From UBA6115 sp050953005 (GTDB taxonomy: Bacteria > Bacillota > Clostridia > Christensenellales > Aristaeellaceae), in the NCBI GenBank assembly GCA_050953005.1, contig JBMNLV010000005.1:62001-126000 (forward strand): DNA of 64,000 nucleotides. Direction: 5' to 3'. Positions 34,891 through 44,735 of this stretch are shown one piece after another (within the stretch, counting starts at the first letter, position 1; every line of letters begins with the position of its first letter). Position numbers and translations under genes: made by a program. Below the pieces are notes generated by a model. That model was not told where the DNA came from, searched no databases, and saw only the letters and a list, made by a program, of their open reading frames with translations.

Positions 34891-36027
34891 TTGAAATTCT
34901 TTCACTTGTCAGACCTGCATCTGGGCAAGCTGGTGCATGAGTTTTCCATGCTGGAAGAGCAGGAATACATCCTGGCGCAGATCCTGGACTGCGCGCGCGC
35001 GGAGCGGCCGGACGCCGTGCTGATCGCGGGTGATGTGTTTGACCGCTCTGTCGCACCCGCGGACGCGCTGCGCGTGCTGGATGATTTCCTGGTGGGGCTG
35101 GCCGGCCTTGGCGTCCGCGTGTTCATCATCGCGGGCAACCATGACTCGGCCGAGCGGCTGGCCTTTGCCGCGCGGCTGATGGCGCCCTCGGGCATCCACA
35201 TCGCCCCGGCCTATGAGGGGCAGGTGGCCTGCCATACCATGGAGGACGCGTTTGGCGAGGTGGACATCTGCCTGATGCCCTTCCTGCGCCCGGCGATGGT
35301 GCGCCGCCATTTTCCGGAGGAGCGGATCGCCTCCTGGACGGACGCCGTGCGCGTGGCCTTAAGCGGCCTCATGCCGCGCCCAGGTGTCAGGCGGGTGCTG
35401 CTGGCGCACCAGTTCATCACCGGCGGGCAAACCTGCGAATCGGAGGAGTTTTCCGTCGGCGGCGCGGACAACGTGGACGCCGCCGTGTTCTCGGAATTTG
35501 ACTATGTGGCGCTGGGCCACCTGCATGGTCCCCAGGCCATCGGGCGCCCCGGGCTGCGCTATTGCGGCTCGCCGCTGAAATATTCCTTCAGCGAGGTCAA
35601 CCACCAAAAAACGCTCAGCGTGGTGGAGCTGGGGCAGGCGGGCAGCCTGGAGATCCGTGAATTGCCGCTGACGCCCCGGCGCGACCTGCGCGACCTGCGG
35701 GGCACCTACCTGGAGGTGGCAAGCAGGGCTTTTTATGAGAACCTCAACCGCGAGCACTATTACCGGGTGACGCTGCTGGACGAGCTGGACCAGCCCGACG
35801 CCATGCAAAAGCTGCGCGTCATTTACCCCAACCTGATGCGCCTGGTGTATGACAACCCGCGCACCCGCGCCCTGGACGAGGCAAGCGCGCCCGAGGACGT
35901 CAGCGCGCTTAATCCCCTGGAGCTGTTCGCGGCGCTGTATGAGGAACAAAACGCCCAGCCGCTCAGCCCTGAGCAAAGGGCTTACCTGACCCGGGTAATG
36001 GACCGCGTCTGGGAGGAAGCCAAATGA
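34891..36027 (+). CDS. sbcD: Exonuclease subunit SbcD (Mre11-like nuclease)
   Basis: 378 residues. Calcineurin-like phosphoesterase motifs in order: SDLHLGK, GDVFDRS, GNHDSAERL, LAHQF and GHLHGPQ, all metal ligands intact. The C-terminal capping domain follows (from about 260). The start is TTG 34891, preceded by GGGAGG; the open frame upstream reads through the leader and the end of the isomerase gene and is not supported. Its stop overlaps sbcC by ATGA. SbcCD cleaves hairpins and blocked DNA ends. A broken partial copy of this 5' end lies at 21775-21925. Confidence 0.95.
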   Translation: MKFFHLSDLHLGKLVHEFSMLEEQEYILAQILDCARAERPDAVLIAGDVFDRSVAPADALRVLDDFLVGLAGLGVRVFIIAGNHDSAERLAFAARLMAPSGIHIAPAYEGQVACHTMEDAFGEVDICLMPFLRPAMVRRHFPEERIASWTDAVRVALSGLMPRPGVRRVLLAHQFITGGQTCESEEFSVGGADNVDAAVFSEFDYVALGHLHGPQAIGRPGLRYCGSPLKYSFSEVNHQKTLSVVELGQAGSLEIRELPLTPRRDLRDLRGTYLEVASRAFYENLNREHYYRVTLLDELDQPDAMQKLRVIYPNLMRLVYDNPRTRALDEASAPEDVSALNPLELFAALYEEQNAQPLSPEQRAYLTRVMDRVWEEAK

Positions 36028-38792
36028 GACCGACACTGCTGGTCATGTCCGCCTTCGGCCCCTATGCCGGCGAAACCCGGGTGGATTTGTCGCGCCTGGG
36101 GGACAGCGGCCTGTACCTGATCAGCGGGGATACGGGCGCCGGCAAAACCACGCTGTTTGACGCCATCACCTATGCCCTGTACGGCGAGCCCAGCGGCCAG
36201 ACGCGCAAGCCCGGCATGCTGCGCAGCAAGTACGCCGGCCAGGACATCCGTACCTATGTGCGCCTGGAATTTGTCCACGGCGGCCGGCAATATACCGTGG
36301 AGCGCAGCCCGGAGCAGCAGCGCCCGGCCCGGCGCGGGCAGGGCCTGGTCACCCAAGCGGCGGAGGCTGAGTTTCACCTGCCCGACGGCCGGGTCATCAC
36401 CGGGCCGCGCGCGGTGGATGAGGCCGTCTGCGGGCTGCTGCGCATTGACCGCGCGCAGTTTACCCGGGTGGCGATGATCGCCCAGGGTGATTTTCTCAAG
36501 CTGCTGGTGGCTTCCACCGAGGAGCGCAAGGGCCTGTTCCGGCAGATTTTCGCGACCGGGCCCTACGCGGATGTGCAGGAGGCGCTCAAGCGCGACGCCC
36601 AGGAACTGGAGCGCCAACATGAGGATCTGAACAGCAGGCTGGGCCAGCAGTACCGCGCCATCCGCTGGGCGCAGGACCATCCGCTCTATCCGGACGCGCA
36701 GGCGGCCGCCCAGGGGGAGATGCCGGTTGAGGAGGTCATGGAGCTGCTGACCCGGCTGGTCGCGCTGGACAGCCAGGCCCTGCTCTCCCGGCAGCAGGAG
36801 CTGGACAAGGCAGAGCGTGAGCTGGCGGACAGCCAGCGGCTGATGGCGGTGATCGAGCGGCGCCGGGCGCTGGACCAGGACCTGGCCCAGGCCGGGGAGC
36901 TGCACGCGCGGGCCGCGGAGGCCCTGCCCCGGAGCCGGGAGGCCCTGCTGGACGCGCAGACCCGCCAGCCCGAGGCGGAGCGCCTGGCGCAGGAGCTGGC
37001 TGTGCTGCGCGAGAAGCAGCCCCAGTATGAGCGGCTCAGCCGTAGGCAGGCTACGCTTGAGGAGCTGGACGCCAGCAGGAAGGCAATGCGGCAGGCGGCG
37101 GACGAGCTGTCCCGCGCCAACACAGCCCGGGCTGAGGAGCTTTCGCGCGGCCGCGCACAGCTCATGGAGCTGGAGGGGGCCGCGGCCGCCCTGGTGGAGA
37201 CCGGCAACAAGGCGCGAACGCTCAAGGAGCGCGGCCAGCGCCTGGAGGACCTGCTGGCCGCCCTTCATGTGTTTGAGGAACGGCAGCAGGCGCTGCTGGG
37301 CGCCCGCCAGCGTTATGAGGCGGACAAGGAGCGCGCGCAGCGCGCCATCCAGGCGCACGAGCGGCACCACCAGGCCTTTCTGGACGCCCAGGCCGGCATC
37401 CTGGCCCAGGGCCTGAGGCCCGGGCAGGCCTGTCCGGTCTGCGGCAGCGCCGAGCACCCCGCCCCGGCGGGCATGCCCCCGGAAGCGCCCAGCCAGTCGC
37501 GGGTGGACCAGGCCAAGCGCCAGGCGGAGCAGGCGCGGGCAGCCCAGGGCCGCGCGGCTGAGCAAGCCTCAGCCCTGGCAGGCGAGGTGGACAACCGCCG
37601 CCGCGGGCTCGCGGAGCAGGCCCGGCTGCTGGAGATCGAGGATTTCCTGCCCGCGGACGGCCGGGAGGCGCTGGGGCGCCTGGCCGGGGAGAACCGACTG
37701 GCCTTGGAGCAGGCGCGGGAGGATTACCGGGCGCAGCAGGCGCGCGCCCGACAGGCCGCGGAGCTTGCCCGGGCGCTGCCGGACATGGAAAAGGCGCTGG
37801 AAGAGGGACGCGCGGCGCTGAACGCGCGGCAGGTGGAGCTGGCCGCCCTGGACGCGCGCGTTCACACCGAGGCGGAAGAAATCGCCCGGGCGCGCGACGG
37901 GCTGCCCTATCCGGACCGGGCGGCGCTTGAGCATAACATCGGCCTGATGGAAGCGCGGCGCAAGGCCATCCTGGAAGCGGTCGAGACCGCGCGCTTGCAG
38001 CTGGAGCAGGCGCAGCAGGCCCTGACCCGCCACCAGGAGCGCCGGGACATCCTGGTCTCCCAGCTTCAGCAGCTGCAGCCGGTGGACGCGGAGCAGGCGC
38101 AGCGGGCGCTGGCGCGGCAAACCGCCGCCAAGCAGGAGGCCACGGAGCGCATCCTGCAGCTGAGCACGCGCTTGAACGGCAACCGGGAAGCGCTGAACGG
38201 CATCCGGGAGCTGGTGGCCCGCCTGGGACAGGTGTCCGACCGCTGGGCCTTTGTCAAGGCGCTCTCGGACACCGCCAACGGCACCTTGCCCGGGCGGGAC
38301 AAGATCATGCTGGAAACCTATGTCCAGGGCTTCTATTTTGACCGGGTCATCCGCCGGGCCAACGTGCGCCTGATGGCGATGACCGGCGGGCAGTACGAGC
38401 TGCTGCGCGCCCAGGCCGCCGCTGACCGGCGCAGCCAGGCCGGGCTGGACCTGCATGTGCTGGACCACTACAATGCCTCCACGCGCGATGTGGCCAGCCT
38501 CTCCGGCGGGGAATCCTTCATGGCCGCGCTGTCCCTGGCGCTTGGCCTGTCCGACGAGATCCAGTCATCCTCCGGCGGCATCCGGCTGTCCACCATGTTT
38601 GTGGATGAGGGCTTCGGCTCCCTGGACCAGCAGGCGCTGGCGCAGTCCATCCGCGCGCTGGGCGCCCTGGCGCAAAGCCGGGTGCTGGTGGGCATCATCT
38701 CGCATGTGGAGGAGCTCAAGGAAAAGATCGACAAGCAGGTGCTCGTTAAAAAGGACAGGTCCGGCGGCAGCCGGGTGGAGATCGTGGTATAG
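36024..38792 (+). CDS. sbcC: Exonuclease subunit SbcC (Rad50-like SMC ATPase)
   Basis: 922 residues. N-terminal Walker A DTGAGKTTLFDAITYAL (about 34-50), then about 420 residues of coiled coil, a zinc hook CPVCGSAEHP (about 470), a return coiled coil very rich in Ala/Gln/Arg/Glu, and the C-terminal lobe with signature SLSGGESFMAALSLALG and Walker B FVDEGFGSLD. Somewhat shorter than E. coli SbcC, typical of Bacillota. Works with SbcD as an ATP-dependent end-processing nuclease and can limit palindromes, of which this window has several. Confidence 0.95.
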   Translation: MRPTLLVMSAFGPYAGETRVDLSRLGDSGLYLISGDTGAGKTTLFDAITYALYGEPSGQTRKPGMLRSKYAGQDIRTYVRLEFVHGGRQYTVERSPEQQRPARRGQGLVTQAAEAEFHLPDGRVITGPRAVDEAVCGLLRIDRAQFTRVAMIAQGDFLKLLVASTEERKGLFRQIFATGPYADVQEALKRDAQELERQHEDLNSRLGQQYRAIRWAQDHPLYPDAQAAAQGEMPVEEVMELLTRLVALDSQALLSRQQELDKAERELADSQRLMAVIERRRALDQDLAQAGELHARAAEALPRSREALLDAQTRQPEAERLAQELAVLREKQPQYERLSRRQATLEELDASRKAMRQAADELSRANTARAEELSRGRAQLMELEGAAAALVETGNKARTLKERGQRLEDLLAALHVFEERQQALLGARQRYEADKERAQRAIQAHERHHQAFLDAQAGILAQGLRPGQACPVCGSAEHPAPAGMPPEAPSQSRVDQAKRQAEQARAAQGRAAEQASALAGEVDNRRRGLAEQARLLEIEDFLPADGREALGRLAGENRLALEQAREDYRAQQARARQAAELARALPDMEKALEEGRAALNARQVELAALDARVHTEAEEIARARDGLPYPDRAALEHNIGLMEARRKAILEAVETARLQLEQAQQALTRHQERRDILVSQLQQLQPVDAEQAQRALARQTAAKQEATERILQLSTRLNGNREALNGIRELVARLGQVSDRWAFVKALSDTANGTLPGRDKIMLETYVQGFYFDRVIRRANVRLMAMTGGQYELLRAQAAADRRSQAGLDLHVLDHYNASTRDVASLSGGESFMAALSLALGLSDEIQSSSGGIRLSTMFVDEGFGSLDQQALAQSIRALGALAQSRVLVGIISHVEELKEKIDKQVLVKKDRSGGSRVEIVV

Positions 38793-38897
38793 ACGGGCGT
38801 GGACGAAAAAGACGAGCTTGGGAAAAGCGCCGCAGTTTCGCCTTTTGAGATAAATCGGGATATGAGAAGGCAAAAGTGAAGAATTATACTCAAGCAT

Positions 38898-39389
38898 TTG
38901 TATGCGGTGGCGTATACATTGAGGATGAGCTACAAGGCAGGATATAAGATTGAAGGTTTCTTTGAATATGTCGTTCCGCCTCCTGAAGGGTTTTGGTGGC
39001 AGGATGGAATCAAGGGCGTTGATTATTCCAGCAAGTCTTCTTTTAATTGGATTTCGGCAATCCGCTTGCCTGATTTTGTTACAGAAAAAGATTTTGCATG
39101 GGCAGTGGAAACCGCGTCGAAGAAGAAAAGGATCGATTGTTCGCCAGCGGAATTCCTCACGATAGACGAGGGGTTATGCGTTCAGATTATGCACATCGGC
39201 CCTTATGATGATGAGCCTGCCAGTATGAAACTGATGGCCGGTTTTATAAAAGAAAAAGGCTATGCAATAGATATCAGTCAAAAGAGACTTCATCATGAAA
39301 TATATCTTTCGGATCCAAGAAAGTGCAAGCCTGAAAACATGAAAACTGTTATCAGGCATCCGGTTAGGAAGCTGCAGGGAATGATGTGA
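38898..39389 (+). pseudogene. GyrI-like small-molecule-binding protein, N-terminally truncated
   Basis: 163 residues match the body of GyrI-like (AraC effector-binding-like) proteins: LYAVAYTLRMSYK, YVVPPPEGFWWQDG and the end CVQIMHIGPYDDEP...LHHEIYLSDPRK. Intact relatives have about 50 more residues before LYAVAYT. Here the frame reads only seven more codons (ILKHL) up to a TGA at 38877, and the called start is TTG without a ribosome site. Either the first part was lost or it begins by an unusual start, so I call it a probable pseudogene. Confidence 0.65.
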
Positions 39390-39413
39390 CCCCAATTTCA
39401 CATGGCAAACAGG

Positions 39414-39450
39414 AAGCCGGATGCGGGATGATGACGCGTCCGGCTTTTTT
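39414..39450 (+). terminator. Intrinsic terminator after the GyrI-like gene
   Basis: AGCCGGATGCG stem pairing with CGCGTCCGGCT and followed by six Ts, 25 bp past the stop at 39389. Confidence 0.85.
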
Positions 39451-39511
39451 GTGATAGGATATGTTCGCTATCAGGACATCCAGAGCAGGTCGGATTATCA
39501 AGGGAGAATCT

Positions 39512-41104
39512 ATGAAAACCGTCATTAAGAACGCCAAAATTTACACACCGCGGGGCATCAAGCACAGCGTCACGATTGAGGATGACAAAATCACCGGCTT
39601 TGACGATTCCCGGCAGGCAGGACGGGAGATCGACGCGCGGGGCAAAACCGTGGTGGCGGGGTTTCATGATTCGCATATGCATTTGCTCGGCATCGGGCGG
39701 ATGCTGTCCATTTTGCGCGTGCAGGAAGCCAGAAGCGTTGAGGATCTTGTGCGTTTGGGCCGGCAGTATATCGCGGACAATCCGGACAAAGACCACATTA
39801 TCGGCCGCGGGTGGAATCAGGATTATTTTACGGACGGACCGCTCATCCCGACGAAGGACGATCTGGACCGGATTTGCGCCGACAAGCCTATCGTGCTGAC
39901 GCGCGCGTGCGGGCATATCGGGGTGGCGAATTCCAAAGCGCTTGAGATGGCGGGCGTGACCGGGGATACGCCCGATCCCGGCGGGGGCGTGTTTGTGCGC
40001 GATGCCCGGGGAGAGCCGAACGGCGTTCTCCATGAATCGGCATTGGGCTATGTGCAGAGCATTTTTCCGGACATCAGCGAAAAGGAGATTGAACGGCGCT
40101 ACCGCATCGCCATGGACTATGTGAGCGCCCTGGGGATCACCGCCGTTCAGGCCAATGACCTGTATGAAGACAATCAGGAGAAAGTGCTTGGGGCGCTGGG
40201 CCGCCTGGACAGGAACGGCGAGCTTAAGGTTCGGGTGTTTCATCAGTTTACTTATGAGGATGAACAGGCTTTGGAGACGTTTTTGAAGGAACAGGCAAAC
40301 AGCGGGCTGTTTTCCGACAGACACCGCCTGTCCGCGCTCAAGCTGTTCAAGGACGGTTCGCTGGGCGCGCGGACGGCATGGTTGCGCCGCCCCTATCATG
40401 ACGACCCGGCGACACGCGGCGTTGAAACGCTGCCGGATGAGAAGATGAAAGCGCTGGGGCTGATCGCCAAACAATACGGTCTGCCGCTGGTGGCGCACGC
40501 CATCGGCGACGGGGCGATCGCGCAAACGATTGACGTGATGGCGGCCATCAACGACGCGGGCAATCCCCTGCGCTCGGGCCTGATACATCATCAGATCACG
40601 GACCCGGACCTTTTGAAAAAAACAGCGCAACACCATTTGCATGTGTTTTACCAGCCGGTTTTCCTGCACTATGATCTGCACATTGTGGCAGACCGTGTAG
40701 GGAAGGAATTGGCAGCGACTTCTTATGCGTTTAAGACACAAATGGACTTGGGGGCGCGCACCTCTTACGGCACCGACGCGCCGATTGAAGAGCCCAATCC
40801 GCTCGAATGCCTGTATTGCGCCGTCACCCGAAAGGATCTGGCAGGCAATCCGCCGGAAGGTTTTGCGGCTTCGGAAAAAGTGACCGTGGCGGAAGCCCTG
40901 GCCAATTACAGCGAAGCCTCCGCTTATGCCGTCCGCATGGAAGACAGGCTGGGCCGGCTTGACGTCGGCTATTATGCCGATCTGGTCATTCTGTCGGACG
41001 ATCCGTATGAAGTAGAACCGGATAATATCAAGGATATCCGGGTGCTGATGACCATGATGAACGGCAAAGTGACCTTTGACAGGAACGGCTTCACTCATCC
41101 GTAA
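39512..41104 (+). CDS. Amidohydrolase, YtcJ-like (exoenzyme-regulatory AepA-type)
   Basis: 530 residues, metal-dependent hydrolase of the amidohydrolase superfamily. An N-terminal beta-sandwich segment (KTVIKNAKIYTPRGIKHSVT) is followed by GFHDSHMHLLGIG (metal HxH), FKDGSLGARTAWL (YtcJ-type), HAIGDGAIAQTID (metal His) and GTDAPIEEPNPL (metal Asp). ATG 39512 follows AGGGAG. Substrates of YtcJ-like proteins are mostly unknown. Monocistronic between a terminator and the GNAT gene, or paired with the GNAT 40 bp downstream. Confidence 0.92.
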   Translation: MKTVIKNAKIYTPRGIKHSVTIEDDKITGFDDSRQAGREIDARGKTVVAGFHDSHMHLLGIGRMLSILRVQEARSVEDLVRLGRQYIADNPDKDHIIGRGWNQDYFTDGPLIPTKDDLDRICADKPIVLTRACGHIGVANSKALEMAGVTGDTPDPGGGVFVRDARGEPNGVLHESALGYVQSIFPDISEKEIERRYRIAMDYVSALGITAVQANDLYEDNQEKVLGALGRLDRNGELKVRVFHQFTYEDEQALETFLKEQANSGLFSDRHRLSALKLFKDGSLGARTAWLRRPYHDDPATRGVETLPDEKMKALGLIAKQYGLPLVAHAIGDGAIAQTIDVMAAINDAGNPLRSGLIHHQITDPDLLKKTAQHHLHVFYQPVFLHYDLHIVADRVGKELAATSYAFKTQMDLGARTSYGTDAPIEEPNPLECLYCAVTRKDLAGNPPEGFAASEKVTVAEALANYSEASAYAVRMEDRLGRLDVGYYADLVILSDDPYEVEPDNIKDIRVLMTMMNGKVTFDRNGFTHP

Positions 41105-41144
41105 GCCTTCGAAGGATACATCATTATATACAGGGGTGAGGCGC

Positions 41145-41636
41145 ATGAACTTTGAACAACTGCTGCTTTGGGATGAAAGCCATATAATGGAAATGTCAGA
41201 GATGGCGACTGGGATACTGCGGGAGCACTATGATCCGATCGTCGGAAAAGCCCAAAATGACTACATGCTGAAAAAATTTCAGGCGGCGGACGCGATCCGG
41301 AGTCAGCTGGAGCAGGGCTACCGGTATTATTTTGCAAGTGAGAACGGAAGAAGAATCGGATTTCTCGCGTTCTACCCCAAAACCTGCTGCATGTATTTGA
41401 GCAAGCTGTACCTGTACAAGGCGGAGCGGGGAAAAGGCTATTCCCGGAAGATGCTGGATTTTGTCATTTTGAAAGCGCGGGAAGAGGGATTGGCGGCCAT
41501 CGAACTGAATGTCAACAAGCGCAACAGCGCCGTCTTGGTTTATGAAAAGCTTGGGTTCAAAATCATCAGAAGCGAGAAGAATGATATCGGGCAAGGCTAT
41601 TACATGGATGATTATGTGTGCCGTTTGGAGCTTTGA
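41145..41636 (+). CDS. GNAT family N-acetyltransferase
   Basis: 163 residues. The acetyl-CoA pyrophosphate-binding loop is KAERGKGYSRKML (R/QxxGxG/A), and the C-terminal VNKRNSAVLVYEKLGFKI is the usual GNAT end. The N-terminus MNFEQLLLWDESHI follows a GGGGTGAGG ribosome site at ATG 41145; the frame extends upstream without support. It follows the amidohydrolase by 40 bp and may be in the same transcript. Acceptor substrate unknown. Confidence 0.9.
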   Translation: MNFEQLLLWDESHIMEMSEMATGILREHYDPIVGKAQNDYMLKKFQAADAIRSQLEQGYRYYFASENGRRIGFLAFYPKTCCMYLSKLYLYKAERGKGYSRKMLDFVILKAREEGLAAIELNVNKRNSAVLVYEKLGFKIIRSEKNDIGQGYYMDDYVCRLEL

Positions 41637-41844
41637 TGTGGTGAGGTGATAAGGTTAGTGTGAATATAGATAAAAAGGTGGTGGAGCTTATGAACGACAA
41701 TGAGTTACAAGACCGATTACAAGAATGAAGGCTTCTTGCCGAAGAGGGAAGAACGGTTGCCGGAAATGCCAGTTCAGAGCTTCCACAAAGTACGAGATTT
41801 AAAAAATATTGCTCAATCGTGATGTTTTGTAATTGGTGCCATGA

Positions 41845-42138
41845 ATTGACTCAAATTCCAGAATCAAGTATTCTTACGAAAACAAAGATAATGGATTCAA
41901 ATTTATAATATACCGGCCACAGGCTCAAAGTGACATTTTGGATGTCACTTTGAACGGAACAGAGAAAGCAGTTTATGTTATTTTAAAACAAAAACCGGAT
42001 TCTTCAAGAGAAGAAATAGCCGATAAGATTTCTAAAACTGTAAGGACAGTTCAAAGAGCACTGAATTCTCTTGGTGAAAAGGGCTATATCAGGCGTGTCG
42101 GTTCTAAACAGAATCCTGTGTGGGAAGTTTTGAAATAA
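41845..42138 (+). pseudogene. C-terminal remnant of an AlbA/Schlafen-type ATP-binding regulator
   Basis: After a TGA the frame reads SRIKYSYENKDNGFKFIIYR, a strand typical of the end of RecG-like/AlbA_2 ATPases, then a winged helix (REEIADKISKTVRTVQRALN, GYIRRVGSKQNPVWEVLK). The N-terminal AlbA and HATPase parts are missing. An intact relative is at 45460. Just upstream (from about 41750) another reading gives SSELPQST, a motif also found in the repeat cassettes at 43 and 45 kb. Confidence 0.65.
41925..41953. repeat. 12-bp-arm inverted repeat
   Basis: TCAAAGTGACAT, loop TTTGG, ATGTCACTTTGA. It lies within the AlbA-type remnant, at the junction between its strand and winged-helix parts. The intact AlbA-type gene also has an inverted repeat at the equivalent linker (about 46553-46577). 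Confidence 0.6.
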
Positions 42139-42177
42139 GGCTATGTTTATAAATTGGAATTTGATGAGGTGACTAAG

Positions 42178-42837
42178 ATGATAGATATTACTACATGGAT
42201 GAATGACTTTTTGCAAAAGTTAAACCATACATTTGGAAAGCGTGTATGGTTTATTGGTTTACAAGGTAGTTATGGCCGTGGTGAAGCAACCGAAACAAGC
42301 GACATTGATATTGTTGTAATTTTGGATGAATTGTCTGCTATGGACATTCAAACCTATAATGATATGTTAAATACCATTTCTCATAGGGAATTGATTTGTG
42401 GTTTCCTTTCAGGCAAAAAGGAAATTATGAAATGGGAGACATCTGATCTATTCCAATTTTGCTATGACACCACACCAATCAAGGGAAGCCTTGACAAGGT
42501 GATGGCAGTTGTTGATGAAACTGCTGTGAACAGAGCAATCAAAATCGGTGCTTGCAACATATTCCACGGATGTGTACACAATATGCTGTATGAAAAGAGC
42601 GAAGATATTTTGCGGGGACTGTATAAAGCTGCCTCTTTCGTTGTACAGGCAATTGCTTTCAAGCAAACAGGAAACTATATCAGCCATCAAAAAGAACTAC
42701 TCAAAGTTTTATCTGCTGATGAACGGATAATAGTCGAAACTTTCTTGAATTTAAAAAATGGTGGGATGGTAGATTTCAATATGATGTCCGAAACATTGTT
42801 TGCGTGGACAAAGCAATGGATTTCTGAAAAAAGTTAA
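42178..42837 (+). CDS. Nucleotidyltransferase-fold protein
   Basis: 219 residues. The N-terminal domain has the polymerase-beta-like motif GSYGRGEATETSDIDIVVIL (about 38-57), with the GSxxRG and SDIDIV metal-binding acids intact. The C-terminal half is helical and resembles the HEPN-like or KNTase C-terminal domains of antibiotic and toxin-antitoxin nucleotidyltransferases. ATG 42178 follows TGAGGTGAC. AT-rich, in a cluster of accessory genes. It may modify a small molecule or RNA; no HEPN partner gene is adjacent. Confidence 0.8.
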   Translation: MIDITTWMNDFLQKLNHTFGKRVWFIGLQGSYGRGEATETSDIDIVVILDELSAMDIQTYNDMLNTISHRELICGFLSGKKEIMKWETSDLFQFCYDTTPIKGSLDKVMAVVDETAVNRAIKIGACNIFHGCVHNMLYEKSEDILRGLYKAASFVVQAIAFKQTGNYISHQKELLKVLSADERIIVETFLNLKNGGMVDFNMMSETLFAWTKQWISEKS

Positions 42838-42870
42838 ACAAATCCCAGTTTGTCGGATAGATACAAATTC

Positions 42871-43090
42871 CAATTTGTTGTACCGGAAGTCGTTAAACCC
42901 CTGATGTCAAACAAATGCTACACATAGAAAAGCTTAATTTTACGCGGTTTTATGACTGCAAAAACAACTAAAAACAGCATTTTATTTATGACTTCTTCTC
43001 AGGGGAGGATGTCATAATAATGCTAAAGGGGAAAAACGCAGTAACCAAAAGGGTTTCAGAGCTTCCACAAAGTACTAAAATTAGAAAACT
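42871..43090 (+). repeat. Dispersed repeat cassette, copy 1
   Basis: Shares long blocks with 45140-45350 and 49139-49290: CCCCTGATGTCAA, a TTTTATGAC... segment, GACTTCTTCTCAGGGGAGGA and ATAATGCTAAAGGGGAAAAA. One frame reads PDVKQMLHIEKLNFTRFYD, CKNN, stop, and further on DFFSGEDVIIMLKGKN and KRVSELPQSTK. A second ATG (43019) with GGGGAGG upstream opens a 43-codon frame beginning MLKGKNAVTKRVSELPQSTK. A hairpin ACCCGACA/TGTCGGGT follows at about 43107-43129. Function unknown. Confidence 0.75.
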
Positions 43091-43346
43091 GTTCTCAACA
43101 ACCACCCGACATTATTTGTGTCGGGTTAAATTGAATAAATGTCGGGTAGTGTCATCGAAAATTTTTTAAATGTTGTCGAAATGTTCGGTAATGATTAGTA
43201 TACTGTCAATGGAAATATTTTACTGCGAGATTGTGCAAAATGAGCTTAGTTATCGATGTTTTATATGCAACATTTGATGTAGAGTTGATTTTTGCCCCAC
43301 CGAGGCGAAAATTTGAAAGCACCGGAAAGAAAGGAGAGACATTTAA

Positions 43347-43424
43347 ATGGCAGGCTTTGATATGATTGCGCAAAGTATCATTGATGATGTTTATATCGAA
43401 TCCAGATGGCGGAAACTTCTATAA
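43347..43424 (+). CDS. Possible 25-residue peptide
   Basis: ATG 43347 follows AAAGGAGAGACATTTAA, a strong ribosome site, and encodes MAGFDMIAQSIIDDVYIESR with a short WRKLL end before TAA. It lies between the repeat cassette and the DUF4143 gene. It may be a leader peptide or a remnant of a longer gene. I recognise no family. Confidence 0.35.
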   Translation: MAGFDMIAQSIIDDVYIESRWRKLL

Positions 43425-43449
43425 TAGAAATAAAACCAAGGCTGTTGTG

Positions 43450-43488
43450 CGTAAAACTTTTGAAAAATAAAAGTTTTACGTATATAAT
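43450..43488 (+). promoter_or_regulatory. Promoter embedded in a palindrome, upstream of the second DUF4143 gene
   Basis: TTGAAA (43460-43465), 17-bp spacer, TATAAT (43483-43488). A 12-bp-arm palindrome, CGTAAAACTTTT (43450-43461) and AAAAGTTTTACG (43469-43480), covers the -35 box and spacer. A related palindrome lies after the gene at 44736-44768. This is an operator-like layout. Confidence 0.7.
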
Positions 43489-43505
43489 GTGTTAAGGAGG
43501 TCGTC

Positions 43506-44726
43506 ATGTTTATTAAAAGAGAAAACCTGCTCAACACACTTATCCGTTATAGGCACAAGGATTTGGTCAAAATCATAACCGGTGTCAGACGCTGCGGTAA
43601 ATCAATATTATTAAACGAACTGTTTTACCGCTATTTGCTTGATGACGGAGTCCAAGCCGACCATATCTTAAAAATTGCCTTTGATATGAAAAAATGGGAG
43701 AACTTGCGTAAGTCCGACGAGTTATATTCATATTTACTGGGTCAATTTGCGGACGATGAGAAGTATTATCTTCTGCTTGATGAAATTCAGATGGTTGAAG
43801 GTTTTGAGGAAGTTCTCAATGAAGTTCGCAGTGAATATAACACCGATATCTACGTGACGGGTTCCAACTCAAAGCTGCTTTCGAGTGATATCAACACAAT
43901 ATTCCGAGGCAGGGGCATAGAAATAAAATGCTTCCCTCTATCATTTCAAGAGCTTTATTCTTTTCGCAAAGGTGATAAGAGAGAAGCCTTGGATGAATAT
44001 ATTTTATTCGGTTCCTTGCCGTATACTGTTACAGAGCTGGATGCTCCCGCTAAAAGAGATTATTTGGAAATGGTGGCAAACACCGTTATAACACGAGATA
44101 TGATTGATCGTTATGATATAAGAAATGAAGAAGTCTTCTGCGGGGTGATTAATGTTCTTTGCTCATCTATCGGCTCGGTTGTATCACCAAATAAAATAGC
44201 GAATACATTGCAAAGCAGCGGATACAAGTCTGTTGATAATGAGACTGTGAGTCGCTATCTTAATCACATAGCGGATGCTTTTCTTTTTTACAAAGTAGAA
44301 CGCTATGATCTCAAAGGAAGAGCCTATCTCAAAACACAAAATAAGTATTATGCCTGTGATATGGGCCTTCGCAATGCGCTTATACAGTACCGTCAGCTTG
44401 AAGTTTCTCGTGCTATAGAAAACATCGTCTATTTGGAACTCATAAGGCGGGGTTATATCGTTGATATAGGAAAAAACAGGAATGAAGAAATTGATTTTGT
44501 TGCAAGAGATGCAGGAGGACGAAAAAACTATATTCAGGTCACTTACAGTATAGAGAATCCGGGTGTAAAAGAGAGAGAACTTTCCTCTTTCCGCGGTTTG
44601 GATGACGGTTATAAAAAGATACTCATAACAATGGACAGGACGCCATTTTCAAACCTCGAAAAAGGCTATCGTCTGTTGACGATTTTAGATTTTTTGGAAA
44701 ATGATGATTCTATCGAGAATGTATAA
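43506..44726 (+). CDS. AAA ATPase with DUF4143 domain (second copy)
   Basis: 406 residues. P-loop ITGVRRCGKSILL (about 24-36), Walker B YYLLLDEIQMV, sensor VTGSNSKLLSSD, then DUF4143 with NKYYACDMGLRNAL and the nuclease-like EEIDFVARDAGGRKNYIQVT core. Clearly related to the gene at 19875-21176 but divergent in sequence, so separate acquisitions rather than a recent duplication. ATG follows TTAAGGAGGTC, an optimal site. The 3' third is duplicated almost exactly at 49288. Confidence 0.87.
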   Translation: MFIKRENLLNTLIRYRHKDLVKIITGVRRCGKSILLNELFYRYLLDDGVQADHILKIAFDMKKWENLRKSDELYSYLLGQFADDEKYYLLLDEIQMVEGFEEVLNEVRSEYNTDIYVTGSNSKLLSSDINTIFRGRGIEIKCFPLSFQELYSFRKGDKREALDEYILFGSLPYTVTELDAPAKRDYLEMVANTVITRDMIDRYDIRNEEVFCGVINVLCSSIGSVVSPNKIANTLQSSGYKSVDNETVSRYLNHIADAFLFYKVERYDLKGRAYLKTQNKYYACDMGLRNALIQYRQLEVSRAIENIVYLELIRRGYIVDIGKNRNEEIDFVARDAGGRKNYIQVTYSIENPGVKERELSSFRGLDDGYKKILITMDRTPFSNLEKGYRLLTILDFLENDDSIENV

Positions 44727-44735
44727 GACGGTTAT